DNA of 64,000 bases from Blastomonas sp. CACIA14H2 (GCA_000503195.1 AYSC01000014.1:32526-96525), one strand, 5' to 3'. Shown: positions 33,529 to 42,924, counted from the stretch's first letter. A program made the numbers and translations. Notes: generated from the letters alone by a model not told the origin.

Positions 33529-33559
33529 TTGACCTCAACTTAACTTGAGGTCGTACGAA
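33529..33559 (+). promoter_or_regulatory. SoxR-type promoter and operator
   Basis: The sequence CCTCAACTTAACTTGAGG (33533-33550) differs from the canonical SoxR box by one base. It lies between a TTGACC minus-35 (33529-33534) and a TACGAA minus-10 (33554-33559) separated by 19 bases, the long spacer typical of MerR/SoxR-activated promoters. It points at the VOC gene and overlaps the soxR promoter region. Confidence 0.8.
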
Positions 33560-33603
33560 TCGCAAATCGACCGGAAACACCCGGCCAGACCAGGAGTAGA
33601 ACC

Positions 33604-33987
33604 ATGACAGATCAAGGCTTTGTCGAGCATGTGAACATCACCGTCCGCGATTGCCGGGCCAGCGCCAGCCTGCTGGAAGCGCTGTTCGGCTGGCACGTCC
33701 GCTGGGAGGGACCGGCGATGAACGATGGCCATACGGTGCATGTCGGCACCGATAAAAGCTATATCGCGCTCTACACGCCGCCGCCCGCGCTGCTTGCCGC
33801 CATCCCGTTTGCCAAGGGGTTGCCGATGAACCATGTCGGTATCGTCGTCGACGATCTGGATGCCGTCGAGGCGCGTGTCCTCGCTGCCGGGCTGACGCCG
33901 TTCAACCACGCCGATTATGCACCCGGACGCCGCTTCTATTTCTTCGATGAGAACGGGATCGAATATGAGGTGATCAGCTATGGCTGA
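33604..33987 (+). CDS. VOC/glyoxalase-family protein in the SoxR regulon
   Basis: A 127-residue single-domain vicinal-oxygen-chelate protein (FVEHVNITVRDCRASASLLE; MNHVGIVVDDLDAVEARVLA; GRRFYFFDENGIEYEVISY). Metal ligands would be His near residue 9, His near residue 76 and the Glu in GIEYEV. Such proteins include glyoxalases, dioxygenases and drug-binding resistance proteins. Its SoxR-controlled promoter suggests a role in handling redox-cycling compounds. Confidence 0.8.
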   Translation: MTDQGFVEHVNITVRDCRASASLLEALFGWHVRWEGPAMNDGHTVHVGTDKSYIALYTPPPALLAAIPFAKGLPMNHVGIVVDDLDAVEARVLAAGLTPFNHADYAPGRRFYFFDENGIEYEVISYG

Positions 33988-34002
33988 GCGGGCCGCCCCC
34001 GG

Positions 34003-34791
34003 TCAGCCCTGGCCGCGCAGCTCCACCCAGGTCGGGGCGTGGTCGCTGGCCTTTTCGCGGCCGCGATGATCCTTGTCGACGCCGATCGCGCTGAGCCGGT
34101 CGGCGGCGCTGGGGCTCAGCAGCAGGTGATCGATCCGGAAGCCGTGGTCGCGTTGCCAGGCGCCGGCCTGATAGTCCCAATAGGTCCACACCCCGCCGCC
34201 GGGGCACAGCGTGCCGATCGCGTCGGTCCAGCCATCGGCGAGGATGCTCCGGTAGGCGGCGCGGCTTTCGGGCTGCATCAGCGCGTCATTGGCCATGGCG
34301 CGCACCGAATAGACGTCGTTGTCGCGCGGGATGACGTTGTAATCGCCTGCCAGCACCGCGGGCACCTCTTCGGCCAGGATCTGCGCGGCGCGCTTGCGCA
34401 GCCGCTCCATCCAGCGCAGCTTGTAATCGAATTTCGGCCCCGGTTGCGGGTTGCCGTTGGGCAGGTAGATGCACGCGACGCGTAGCCCGTGGACATCGGC
34501 CTCGATATAGCGCGAATGCTCGTCCTCGGGTTCGCCCTCGAGCCCGCGCACTACCTCGACCGGCTGGGCGTCGCGCGCCAGGATGGCGACGCCGTTGAAC
34601 CCCTTCTGCCCGTGCCAGATCGCGCCATAGCCGAGCCTCTCGAATTCGGAGGCGGGAAAGCCCTCGTCCTGGGTCTTGATCTCCTGCAGGCAGGCGACAT
34701 GCGGGCGGGTTTCTTCCAGCCATTCGAGCAGGCGCGGCAGGCGGGCCTTGATGCCGTTGATATTGTACGAGGCGATGCGCAGCATGGCCAT
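34003..34791 (-). CDS. xth: Exodeoxyribonuclease III
   Basis: A 262-residue AP endonuclease/3'-exonuclease. Family motifs are intact: NINGIKARLPRLLEWL, CLQEIKTQDEGFP, LAGDYNVIPRD, WTYWDYQAGAWQRDHGFRID and SDHAPTWVEL. It repairs abasic sites and blocked 3' ends. The start may be two codons later (MLRIASYN). Confidence 0.93.
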   Translation of the reverse strand: MAMLRIASYNINGIKARLPRLLEWLEETRPHVACLQEIKTQDEGFPASEFERLGYGAIWHGQKGFNGVAILARDAQPVEVVRGLEGEPEDEHSRYIEADVHGLRVACIYLPNGNPQPGPKFDYKLRWMERLRKRAAQILAEEVPAVLAGDYNVIPRDNDVYSVRAMANDALMQPESRAAYRSILADGWTDAIGTLCPGGGVWTYWDYQAGAWQRDHGFRIDHLLLSPSAADRLSAIGVDKDHRGREKASDHAPTWVELRGQG

Positions 34792-34888
34792 GTCTTAGCC
34801 GCAGCCTCCGCGCTTGCCCAGCCATTTAGCCCCTGTTCATTCGAACGCACTTAAGCCACATATCGGCGACATTTCTGGGGAGGTCATC

Positions 34889-36295
34889 ATGCGGCGTTCG
34901 TCTCGGTTCTCGATCGGAGCGGCCGCGCTCGGCCTGTTCGTCCTCAGCCCTGCCCTGGCGCAGGACGCGAGCCTTCCCGACGGCCCCAGCACGCAGGGCA
35001 ATGTCTCGGTGACGGTGTACAATGGCGGCACCTCGCTGGTGCAGGACATCCGCAGGCTCGCCATCGCCAGCGGCACCAGCCGGATCGAGTTTCCCGATGT
35101 CTCCGCGCAGATCCAGCCCGAAACGGTGAGCTTTTCCGCCGAGGGCGCGACGATCGTCGAGCAGAATTTCGACTATGACCTGCTGACCCCCGGCAAGCTG
35201 ATGGAAAAGGCGGTGGGCGAGACGATCACGCTCGTGCGCACCAACCCGGCGACCGGCGCGGAAACGCGCGAGCGCGCCAAGGTGCTGTCGGTCAACCAGG
35301 GCGTGGTTGTCCAGATCGGCAACCGCATCGAGGTGCTGCGCGACGACGGCCTTCCGGTGCGCGCGGTGTTCGACAAGGTGCCCGAGAATCTGCGCGCGCG
35401 CCCGACGCTGTCGATCACCGTCGACAGCCAGCGCGCCGGACAGCGCGACGCGGCGATCCGCTATCTGACCGGGGGGCTGGGCTGGTCGGCGGATTATGTC
35501 GCGCTGTTCGACGAGGCCAAGGGCAGCATCGACGTGCAGGGCTGGGTGACGCTGTCGAACAGTTCGGGCACGACCTATCGCAATGCCGACACGCTGCTGG
35601 TCGCGGGCAATCCGCAGGGCGCATCGGGCTTCGGCAACCGGCGCGGCAACATTCGCAGCGCCGGGACCGAGACCGCGAGCCGCGAACGGCTGGGCGATTA
35701 TTATCTCTACCCCGTGGGCCGCACGACGATTGCCGACCGCCAGACCAAGCAGATCAATTTCCTCGACGTGCAGGGCGTGCCCGCGATGCGCGCGTATGAA
35801 TATCGCGTCGGCTGGCTCTCCAGCATGAGCGAGCCGCAGAGCGCGGACACGGTGGTCAAGTTCAGCTCGAGCAAATCGGGCGGCCTGGGCGATGCGCTGC
35901 CCGCGGGCGCGGTGCGCTTCTACCAGCGCGACCAGCGCGGATCGCCGCAGTTCATCGGCGAGAACGGCATCGGCCACACGCCGATGGGCAGCGCGCTGGC
36001 GCTCAAGACCGGCGAGGCATTCGATGTGAAGGTCAAGAGCACGGTGGTCGAGCGCAAGCGGCTGTCGAGCAGCAAATGGCAGACCAGCATGCGCTACGAG
36101 CTGACCAATGCGCGCGATGGCGCGGTCACCGTCGACCTGATGCAGTCGGGGCTCGATTTCGGCTGGACCGACACGCGCATCGTCACCGAGAGCCAGAAGA
36201 GCGAGCGGCGCAACAGCGACGCGGTGGTCTGGGCGGTGAACGTGCCGGCAAACGGCAGCGCGGAGGTCACCGCGACCTTCGAGACGCGGTATTGA
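34889..36295 (+). CDS. Exported DUF4139 protein, copy 1
   Basis: A 468-residue protein with a signal peptide (IGAAALGLFVLSPALAQ) and a DUF4139 domain. Start at the ATG 34889, preceded by GGGGAGG; the frame extends earlier but without such a site. The body is mostly beta strand (TVYNGGTSLVQDIRRLAIAS; LTGGLGWSADYVALFDEAKG; ends ANGSAEVTATFETRY). Function unknown; secreted or periplasmic. A paralogue follows on the same strand. Confidence 0.85.
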   Translation: MRRSSRFSIGAAALGLFVLSPALAQDASLPDGPSTQGNVSVTVYNGGTSLVQDIRRLAIASGTSRIEFPDVSAQIQPETVSFSAEGATIVEQNFDYDLLTPGKLMEKAVGETITLVRTNPATGAETRERAKVLSVNQGVVVQIGNRIEVLRDDGLPVRAVFDKVPENLRARPTLSITVDSQRAGQRDAAIRYLTGGLGWSADYVALFDEAKGSIDVQGWVTLSNSSGTTYRNADTLLVAGNPQGASGFGNRRGNIRSAGTETASRERLGDYYLYPVGRTTIADRQTKQINFLDVQGVPAMRAYEYRVGWLSSMSEPQSADTVVKFSSSKSGGLGDALPAGAVRFYQRDQRGSPQFIGENGIGHTPMGSALALKTGEAFDVKVKSTVVERKRLSSSKWQTSMRYELTNARDGAVTVDLMQSGLDFGWTDTRIVTESQKSERRNSDAVVWAVNVPANGSAEVTATFETRY

Positions 36296-36339
36296 GGGCG
36301 GGCGGATAAGGCCAGCAAGGTGCGCCCATCCCCCTTCCC

Positions 36340-36413
36340 GTTTGTCCCGAGCGAAGTCGAGGGACGTGGTCGCCACCGGTTGCGCGAGGTCCCTCGACAC
36401 GCTCGGGACAAAC
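36340..36413. repeat. Inverted repeat at the start of the second DUF4139 gene
   Basis: GTTTGTCCCGAGCGAAGTCG... and its inverse ...GACACGCTCGGGACAAAC, about 26 bases per arm around a 22-base centre. It is in frame with the following gene and gives a non-signal-like leader, which suggests the true start lies after it. Confidence 0.75.
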
Positions 36414-36421
36414 GGAGGTGG

Positions 36422-37999
36422 GTGCTTGGGGCATTGGTGGCGTTCGTGCTTTCACCCTGCCTTCCCCCCGCCCACGCGCAAACCCGCCCCGAGATCATTT
36501 CCCCCAAACCCGAATCGGTCGCGGTCACCATCTATCGCGATCCGCAGCGCGGCCAGGGCGGAGGCATGAACCTCGGTTTCCTGAACGGCTTCGCGGTGGT
36601 GACCGAGAAGCGCAGAGTGAGCGTCCCCGCAGGCCCTGCCACCATCCGCTTTGCGGGCGTGGCCGAGGGCATGGTCGCGGTGTCCGCGGTGGTGCGCGGG
36701 CTTCCCGGCGGGATCGTCGAGCAGAACCGCGACAAGAAGCTGCTGTCGCCCGGCGCGCTGGTCGATGGCACGCTGGGTAACCGGGTGACTCTCAAACGCA
36801 CCGATCCCGCGACCGGCAAGGTGACCGAGCAGCAGGCGGTGATCCGCAGCGGCTCGCAGGGCGCGCTGGTGGTGCAAACGGAAGGCGGCATCGAGGCGCT
36901 GCAATGTTCGGGCCTGCCCGAAAAGGTGATCTATCAGGACCTGCCCGGCGGGCTGTTCGCGACGCCGGTGCTGTCGGTCGACACCGTCTCGCCTGGGGCC
37001 GCGACGGTCGAGGTAACGCTGACCTATCTTGCCGCCGGGTTCGACTGGAACGCCGATTATGTCGTGAAACTGGGCGCGGACGGAAAGTCACTTGACCTGT
37101 TTTCCTGGCTGACCTTGGCCAATGGCAATGCCGAGAGCTTTGCCGATGCCGAACTGCTGGTGATTGCGGGCACGCTCAACACCCGCCAGCCGATGCGCAA
37201 CCTGGCCGACCGGCCGCAAGCGACATCGCTCTATATCCAGTGCTGGCCGCGCGGCAGCACCGCGGACGGAATCGACGACATTCCGCCGCCACCCCCGCCA
37301 CCCCCGCCCCCGCCGGCAGCCATGGCTCCGCAGCGCGCGCGCACCGGCGCGGTGCGCGGCGAGGCCGATGCGATCATGGTCACCGCATCGCGCAATGTCG
37401 AAGCCGAGCTCGAGGAACTGGGCGATCTCAAGCTCTATCGCGTCCCCTTCCGCTCGACCGTCGCGGCCAAGGGGCAGAAACAGGTGAAGCTGCTGTCCAA
37501 GGCCAATGTGCCAGCAAAGCTGGTCTATCGCGGCAATGCGATGGGCTATGGCGAGGGCGAGCCGCGCCCGCTGCAGATCGAGCTGCGCATGGACAACAAG
37601 ACCGCGAGCGGCCTCGGGCTGCCCTTGCCCTCGGGCCGGGTCGCGGTGTTTGACGGGTCACACGATAACGGCCTGCTGATCGGCCAGGGCCGGATACGCG
37701 ACTATGCGGTGGGGCAGGAGGTGAAATTCACCATCGGCCAGAGCGACGCGGTGCAGTTGGCCTCGACGCGCAAGCTCGTTGCGGCCAAGGGTGGCTGGGA
37801 CGGCTATGCGCTCGAACTCACCAACGCCAATGCCGATCCGATCACCGCCGAGATCGACCTCGCGCAGGTCGCCGATACCGAAATCCGCAATGCAACGGGC
37901 AAGCTCATTCGCAAGGACGGCAAGCATGTCTGGCAGGTGACCGTGCCCGCCAATGATGTGGCGACGATCAGCTACCAGAGCCGCTCGAGATATCGCTGA
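36422..37999 (+). CDS. Exported DUF4139 protein, copy 2, with proline run
   Basis: A protein of about 525 residues. The signal peptide is VLGALVAFVLSPCLPPAHAQ; the start is uncertain (GTG 36422 just after GGAGG; GTG 36437, or the distal GTG 36320 that would translate through the inverted repeat). The DUF4139 body resembles copy 1 (LTYLAAGFDWNADYVVKLGA). It carries an insertion absent from copy 1: eleven consecutive prolines (about residues 287-297), a basic stretch, and DAIMVTASR, which looks like the TonB-box region of outer-membrane receptors. Function unknown. Confidence 0.82.
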   Translation: MLGALVAFVLSPCLPPAHAQTRPEIISPKPESVAVTIYRDPQRGQGGGMNLGFLNGFAVVTEKRRVSVPAGPATIRFAGVAEGMVAVSAVVRGLPGGIVEQNRDKKLLSPGALVDGTLGNRVTLKRTDPATGKVTEQQAVIRSGSQGALVVQTEGGIEALQCSGLPEKVIYQDLPGGLFATPVLSVDTVSPGAATVEVTLTYLAAGFDWNADYVVKLGADGKSLDLFSWLTLANGNAESFADAELLVIAGTLNTRQPMRNLADRPQATSLYIQCWPRGSTADGIDDIPPPPPPPPPPPAAMAPQRARTGAVRGEADAIMVTASRNVEAELEELGDLKLYRVPFRSTVAAKGQKQVKLLSKANVPAKLVYRGNAMGYGEGEPRPLQIELRMDNKTASGLGLPLPSGRVAVFDGSHDNGLLIGQGRIRDYAVGQEVKFTIGQSDAVQLASTRKLVAAKGGWDGYALELTNANADPITAEIDLAQVADTEIRNATGKLIRKDGKHVWQVTVPANDVATISYQSRSRYR

Positions 38000-38022
38000 A
38001 AGCCGGAAACCGGCGCCCGCCC

Positions 38023-38568
38023 TTATTTGGGTGCCAGCACCATCAGCATCTGGCGGCCTTCCATGCGCGGATAGGCCTCGACCTTGGCGATTTCCTTGAC
38101 GTCTTCCTGCACGCGCTGGAGCAGCGCCATGCCAAGCTGCTGGTGCGAAAGTTCGCGACCGCGGAAGCGCAGCGTCATCTTGACCTTGTCGCCTTCGTCG
38201 ATGAACGAATGCACCTTCTTCATCTTGACCATATAGTCGTGGTCGTCGATGTTCGGACGCATCTTGATCTCCTTGATCTCCTGCGTCTTCTGGTTCTTGC
38301 GCGCGGCATTTGCCTTTTTCTGGGCCTCGTACTTGTACTTGCCGACATCGAGGAACTTGGCGACGGGGGGCTCGGCATTGGGCGAGACCTCGACCAGGTC
38401 GAGGCCCACGGCTGCGGCACGCTCTATCGCATCTGCTGTACGCAATACGCCAAGATTTTCGCCATTCTCATCGATCACCCGAACCTGGGGCGACTGGATG
38501 AACTGATTGAAGCGCGGGCCGGATTTGGGTGGCAGAACAAGGCCGCGACGGGGTGCTGGCGGACGTAT
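38023..38568 (-). CDS. infC: Translation initiation factor IF-3
   Basis: A 181-residue IF-3 with both halves: [21 protein letters not shown] and [20 protein letters not shown] in the N-domain; [34 protein letters not shown] and [16 protein letters not shown] in the C-domain. I place the start at an ATA codon (38568-38566), eight bases after AGGAG, giving [15 protein letters not shown]. No in-frame ATG, GTG or TTG occurs between it and the distant ATG at 38694, whose translation looks non-coding. Rare start codons are the known basis of infC autoregulation. Confidence 0.92.
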   Translation of the reverse strand: MRPPAPRRGLVLPPKSGPRFNQFIQSPQVRVIDENGENLGVLRTADAIERAAAVGLDLVEVSPNAEPPVAKFLDVGKYKYEAQKKANAARKNQKTQEIKEIKMRPNIDDHDYMVKMKKVHSFIDEGDKVKMTLRFRGRELSHQQLGMALLQRVQEDVKEIAKVEAYPRMEGRQMLMVLAPK

Positions 38569-38782
38569 AGCGAAATCTCCTGATGTTTCTTCGAGCGCGC
38601 GATATAAGCCAAGTCGGCTGATAGATAAAGGGTTTGATGCAGCAATCCCGGCTTTGGCGACGCAGGAATCGCTGTCAGCGTTGCATAAGCGCAACTATTC
38701 GGGGCTTCCAGGCGTCCCGTTGCCGAGCCTGCCGCCCCGCCCCATATCGATCCAGGCAGTGCCATTGCCAAGGAGAAGCCCC

Positions 38783-39094
38783 ATGGACGCACCCGATCCC
38801 AACGCCATCGCGCATGAAACCACCAGCCATGGCGGCCGCTTCGTCTACACCGCGCAAGGCGCGGAGGCCGAGCTGACCTATGCGCATGCGCCCACGGTCG
38901 CCGGGCAGAAGCGGGTGAGCGCCGACCATACCTATGTGCCCGATTCGATGCGCGGCCAGGGCATCGCCGCCAGGCTGGTCGATGCGCTGATCGCCACCGC
39001 GCGCGAGCAGCAATGGCAGGTCATCCCGCGCTGCAGCTATGTTGTCGTCGCCTTCCAGCGCCATCCCGAATGGAGCGACGTGCGCGCCGATTGA
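38783..39094 (+). CDS. Small GNAT-family acyltransferase (COG2388 type)
   Basis: A 103-residue protein with the acetyl-CoA loop YVPDSMRGQGIAARLVDALI and the end IPRCSYVVVAFQRHPEW, as in the short YidJ/GCN5-related proteins. Substrate unknown. Start at ATG 38783, eight bases after AAGGAG; the frame extends upstream across the infC promoter region without coding character. Confidence 0.82.
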   Translation: MDAPDPNAIAHETTSHGGRFVYTAQGAEAELTYAHAPTVAGQKRVSADHTYVPDSMRGQGIAARLVDALIATAREQQWQVIPRCSYVVVAFQRHPEWSDVRAD

Positions 39095-39154
39095 GACTCG
39101 ACGCCGGGGTCAGGATCGGCAAGATCGGCGTGAAACGCTGACAAAAGGCCGAGA

Positions 39155-40012
39155 ATGACCCACCCGCTGCATATCCTTACGCTTTCCTGTCCCGACCGCC
39201 CCGGCATCGTCAGCCGGGTCACCAGCCTGCTGTTCGCCACTGGCGGCAATATTCGCGAGGCGGCGCAGTTCGAAGACGAGGAAACCGGGCGGTTCTTCAT
39301 GCGCGTCGTCTTTTCGCTGCCCGCGACGCTGACCGAAGCGCTGGGCGCCCGGTTCGCCGAACTGGGCGGTGAATATGCGATGGACTGGTCGCTGCGCCTC
39401 GCCGCTGTGCCGCGCAAGGTGCTGATCCTGGTATCGAAATTCGACCATTGCCTGGCCGATCTGCTCTATCGCTGGCGAATCGGCGAGTTGCCGATGGATG
39501 TCGTCGGCATCGTCTCCAACCATCCGGTCGAGACGCTGGCCGGACTCGATCTGGGCGACGTCCCCTTCCATTACCTGCCCGTCACGCGCGAGACCAAGGC
39601 CGAGCAGGAGGCGCACATCAAGCGGGTGGTCGAAGACACCGGGGCCGAGCTCGTCGTGCTCGCGCGCTACATGCAGATCCTGTCGGACGATCTCGCCGCA
39701 TTCCTGTCGGGGCGCTGCATCAACATCCATCACAGCTTCCTGCCCGGCTTCAAGGGGGCAAAACCCTATCACCAGGCGCATGCGCGCGGGGTGAAGATGA
39801 TCGGTGCGACCGCGCATTATGTCACCGCCGATCTCGATGAAGGGCCGATCATCGCGCAGGATGTCGAGCAGATCACGCATGCCGATTCGCCCGAGACGCT
39901 GGTGCGCAAGGGCCGCGACATCGAGCGGCGCGTGCTCGCGCGCGCGGTGCGGCACCATCTGGCCGACCGGGTACTGCTCAACGGTTCCAAGACGGTGGTG
40001 TTCACCGATTGA
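39155..40012 (+). CDS. purU: Formyltetrahydrofolate deformylase
   Basis: A 285-residue enzyme that hydrolyses 10-formyl-tetrahydrofolate to formate and tetrahydrofolate. N-terminal ACT domain ([20 protein letters not shown]), then a formyltransferase domain with the catalytic His/Asp region [40 protein letters not shown]. Normal length. No regulatory RNA is evident in the 60 bases upstream. Confidence 0.93.
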   Translation: MTHPLHILTLSCPDRPGIVSRVTSLLFATGGNIREAAQFEDEETGRFFMRVVFSLPATLTEALGARFAELGGEYAMDWSLRLAAVPRKVLILVSKFDHCLADLLYRWRIGELPMDVVGIVSNHPVETLAGLDLGDVPFHYLPVTRETKAEQEAHIKRVVEDTGAELVVLARYMQILSDDLAAFLSGRCINIHHSFLPGFKGAKPYHQAHARGVKMIGATAHYVTADLDEGPIIAQDVEQITHADSPETLVRKGRDIERRVLARAVRHHLADRVLLNGSKTVVFTD

Positions 40013-40057
40013 ACCGTCGGGCAGGCCGGCCGTATCGTTCGGGACAGGAGATGGCCG

Positions 40058-40645
40058 ATGAAGAAACTGCTAGTGCTCTACGGATCGTATCGCGCGGACC
40101 GGGCGGGAATCCGGCTCGCCGACTATTGCGTGCGCCGCTTTGGCGAGCGCGGGGTCGAGGCCGAGCTGATCGATGCCAAGGCGGTAGGACTGCCGATGCT
40201 CGACCGGATGTACAAGGAATACGAGCCTGGCACCGCGCCGGTCGCCATGCAGGACCTGGCGAACAAGATCGAGGCGGCCGACGCATTCCTGTTCGTCGCG
40301 GGCGAATATAACTGGGGCGTGCAGCCCGGCCTCAAGAACCTGACCGACCATTTCCTCGAACAATGGTTCTGGCGGCCCGCCGCGCTGGCCACCTATTCCG
40401 CCGGGCGCTTCGCCGGCGTGCGCGCAGGCCATGCCTGGCACCCGACATTGTCCGAAATGGGCATGGTGGTGATCCCCAGCATGATCTCGGTCGGTCAGAT
40501 CACGCAGACGCTCGACGAGCAAGGCGAACCGGTCGGATCGGGTGGCGCGTCGCTGGATCGCAGCTTCGGGAAGTTTGCCGACGAATTGACCTGGTGGGCC
40601 GATGCCGCCGCCGCGCAGAAGGAGCGGGTGAAGCCGCCTTATTGA
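40058..40645 (+). CDS. NADPH-dependent FMN reductase family protein
   Basis: A 195-residue flavodoxin-fold protein. The FMN phosphate loop is LYGSYRADRAGIRLADYC and the flavin-ring loop is GEYNWGVQPGLKNLTDHF (GEYN instead of PEYN). Likely a cytoplasmic quinone or azo reductase; the substrate is not predictable. It follows purU by 45 bases on the same strand. Confidence 0.85.
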   Translation: MKKLLVLYGSYRADRAGIRLADYCVRRFGERGVEAELIDAKAVGLPMLDRMYKEYEPGTAPVAMQDLANKIEAADAFLFVAGEYNWGVQPGLKNLTDHFLEQWFWRPAALATYSAGRFAGVRAGHAWHPTLSEMGMVVIPSMISVGQITQTLDEQGEPVGSGGASLDRSFGKFADELTWWADAAAAQKERVKPPY

Positions 40646-40661
40646 GGGAGGAGGGGCGAAA

Positions 40662-40736
<75 letters not shown>

Positions 40737-40875
40737 ACACCATTTCGCTGGCTTGCGATGCCGGACAACATGGCTGCCCGCTCGCAAGGCCTGCGCCTAT
40801 GCGCAGGTGCCGATGGTTTGTCAACCCTCGCCGGCCTTGCCAAATCGGCCGATGCGACGATATGCAGCAAAGCCC

Positions 40876-41010
40876 ATGGAAAAGCCCCCTGCCCCGCCGA
40901 AACCGAGCCCTGCCGAAGAGCGCAAGGCCAGGCTCGCTGCCAACTTGCGCGAGAATCTGCGCCGCAGAAAGGCGCAGGCGCGCGCCATGAGCGCGAGCGA
41001 CGAATCGTAA
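40876..41010 (+). CDS. Small basic protein (44 aa)
   Basis: A very polar helix-forming protein: PPAPPKPSPAEERKARLAAN, LRENLRRRKAQARAM. The proline-rich start and Arg/Lys/Ala helix look like a conserved nucleic-acid-associated small protein of sphingomonads, but that is recollection, not a search. The ribosome site is weak. Confidence 0.5.
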   Translation: MEKPPAPPKPSPAEERKARLAANLRENLRRRKAQARAMSASDES

Positions 41011-41020
41011 GGGGGGCGGG

Positions 41021-41677
41021 TCAGCCGCGCGCGTAGAATTGTAGATGCACGAGGCGGCCGTTCTCGCCGCTGGTGCCGAATCCGTCCGCCGAGTTGTGGA
41101 ACAGCCAGGGGCTGAACAGGATCAGCCGGTTGAAGCGCATCGGCACGCGCATCACGCGCTCCCATTTCGCGGCGTGGAAGGTGTCGCGGTTGACGACATC
41201 CTCGACCAGCGCGTTGACATCGGCATAGCCGCTTTGCGCCAGCGCCAGAGGATCGCTGGGCACCTTTTCAAGGCCTGTGCGCTTGTGGCGGAAGAAGTCG
41301 GTGCCGCCGCGCGCATCCTCGTCGCGGCTGAGATAGAGGATGCCCGAATAGAAGCACGGGTCGATATGCACGCCGCTGACCCCGCGATCGCCTTTCAATG
41401 TCAGGCGGCAATGACCGTGCGTCGTTCCCGGCTGCGGCACCACCGGCACGCCGATGATCCGCGCCACCGCGGCTTCCAGCCCCGCTATGCCAAGCGGCAC
41501 CGATGAGAGCGTGCCGGGATAATTGCCCTTGCGCGTCGCGGGGTCATAGCCAAGGCCGAGCGCGGCGGCGCGCGCGGCATGCGGATCGGCCAGGAAATCG
41601 TCGATGATGAGCAGCGAGGGCAGCATGGCCGCTGGCATAGCGGCGGATGGCCCCGTGCGAAAGTCCGCCGGTTGCAT
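41021..41677 (-). CDS. DUF6445 protein, 2-oxoglutarate oxygenase-like
   Basis: A protein of up to 218 residues. It has the double-stranded helix layout of the prolyl-hydroxylase-like family: HID (VHIDPCFYSGILYLS) as the metal-binding HxD, a downstream His in FHNSADGFG, and Arg in ENGRLVHLQF. A later start at MLPSLLIIDDFLADP is plausible. Such proteins are often found with TonB receptors and tryptophan halogenases; no such partner is here. Confidence 0.75.
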   Translation of the reverse strand: MQPADFRTGPSAAMPAAMLPSLLIIDDFLADPHAARAAALGLGYDPATRKGNYPGTLSSVPLGIAGLEAAVARIIGVPVVPQPGTTHGHCRLTLKGDRGVSGVHIDPCFYSGILYLSRDEDARGGTDFFRHKRTGLEKVPSDPLALAQSGYADVNALVEDVVNRDTFHAAKWERVMRVPMRFNRLILFSPWLFHNSADGFGTSGENGRLVHLQFYARG

Positions 41678-41727
41678 GATCGCGATGGCGCGCTAAACGG
41701 GCTTATGCCCTGCCACTGGACCCTGTC

Positions 41728-42924
41728 ATGCGCATCCTGATCGCCGGTGCGGGCATCGCCGGGCTTGCCGCCGCGCTGGCGCTGGCGCGCAAGGGGCATA
41801 GCGTGCAGGTGATCGAACAGGCGGCCGCGCTCGAAGAGGTGGGCGCAGGGCTGCAGCTCGGCCCCAATGCGATGCGCGTGCTGGATGCGCTGGGCATCGG
41901 GGAGAAGGTGGCCGCGGCGGGACAGAGCCCGGCAGCGATCACGCTGCGCGACGGCCGCAGCGCGCGCGAGATCCTGAAGGTGCCGCTGGGCGAAGCGGCG
42001 AAGCGGCGCTGGGGCGCGGCCTATGTGACGCTGCACCGCGCCGATCTGGTGGCGATCCTGGCCGAGGCGCTCGAACGCGCGCAGCCTGGGGCGCTGCACC
42101 TAGGCGTGACACTGACCGACATCGACAATCGCGCCGATGGCGTCGCGATCGCCACCGCATCGGGCGAGACGCTGGCCGCCGAGCTGCTGATCGGCGCGGA
42201 CGGCATCCGCTCGGTGGTGCGCGAAGTTCTGTTCGGGCCGGACACGCCCCGATTTACCGGCCATGTCGCCTGGCGCGCGCTGGTGCGGATCGATCCTGCC
42301 GATCCCGCCGCGCCGCCGCCCGGCGTCGGGGCGTGGCTCGGCGCGCGCCGCCATGCGGTGACCTATCGCATCCGGCCCGATCTGGTGAACCTCGTCGCGG
42401 TGACCGAGCAATCCGACTGGCGCGACGAGGGCTGGAACCTGCCCGGCGATGCCGACCGGCTGCGCGCCGATTTCGCCGGGTGGAAGGTGCTTGCCCCCCT
42501 GCTCGCCCGGGTCGAGACCCCGCTGCGCTGGGCGCTGTTCGACCGCAAGCCGATGCGCGCCTGGCATGATAACCGCGCGCTGCTGATCGGCGATGCCTGC
42601 CACCCGATGCTGCCCTTTCTGGCGCAGGGCGCGGCCATGGGCATCGAGGACGGCTATGCGCTGGCCGAACTGCTGCCGCTGGAGGGCGAAATCGAACCCG
42701 CGCTCGCCCGTTTCTTCGCGCTGCGCCAGCCGCGCACCGCGCGCATCCAGGCGATGGCGCGATCGAACGGCGTCGATTTTCACGAGGGCAATCCGCTCGC
42801 CACGCTGGCGATGCGCCTGCCGCTCGGCCGCGCTGCCAGCGCGCGTCCCGACGCAGTGATGGCGCGCTGGGACTGGCTCTATGGCGGCGGACCGATCGGG
42901 ATCCGCAGCGGGATTCTTGCCTAA
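41728..42924 (+). CDS. FAD-dependent monooxygenase, salicylate hydroxylase-like
   Basis: A 398-residue flavoprotein of the UbiH/PHBH group. FAD sites: GAGIAGLAAALALARKGHSV at the N-terminus, the DG motif LLIGADGIRSVVREVLFG, and GDACHPMLPFLAQGAAMGIE. Substrate is probably an aromatic acid or similar ring; ubiquinone hydroxylation is less likely given the sequence. Followed by aroQ after 60 bases. Confidence 0.85.
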   Translation: MRILIAGAGIAGLAAALALARKGHSVQVIEQAAALEEVGAGLQLGPNAMRVLDALGIGEKVAAAGQSPAAITLRDGRSAREILKVPLGEAAKRRWGAAYVTLHRADLVAILAEALERAQPGALHLGVTLTDIDNRADGVAIATASGETLAAELLIGADGIRSVVREVLFGPDTPRFTGHVAWRALVRIDPADPAAPPPGVGAWLGARRHAVTYRIRPDLVNLVAVTEQSDWRDEGWNLPGDADRLRADFAGWKVLAPLLARVETPLRWALFDRKPMRAWHDNRALLIGDACHPMLPFLAQGAAMGIEDGYALAELLPLEGEIEPALARFFALRQPRTARIQAMARSNGVDFHEGNPLATLAMRLPLGRAASARPDAVMARWDWLYGGGPIGIRSGILA

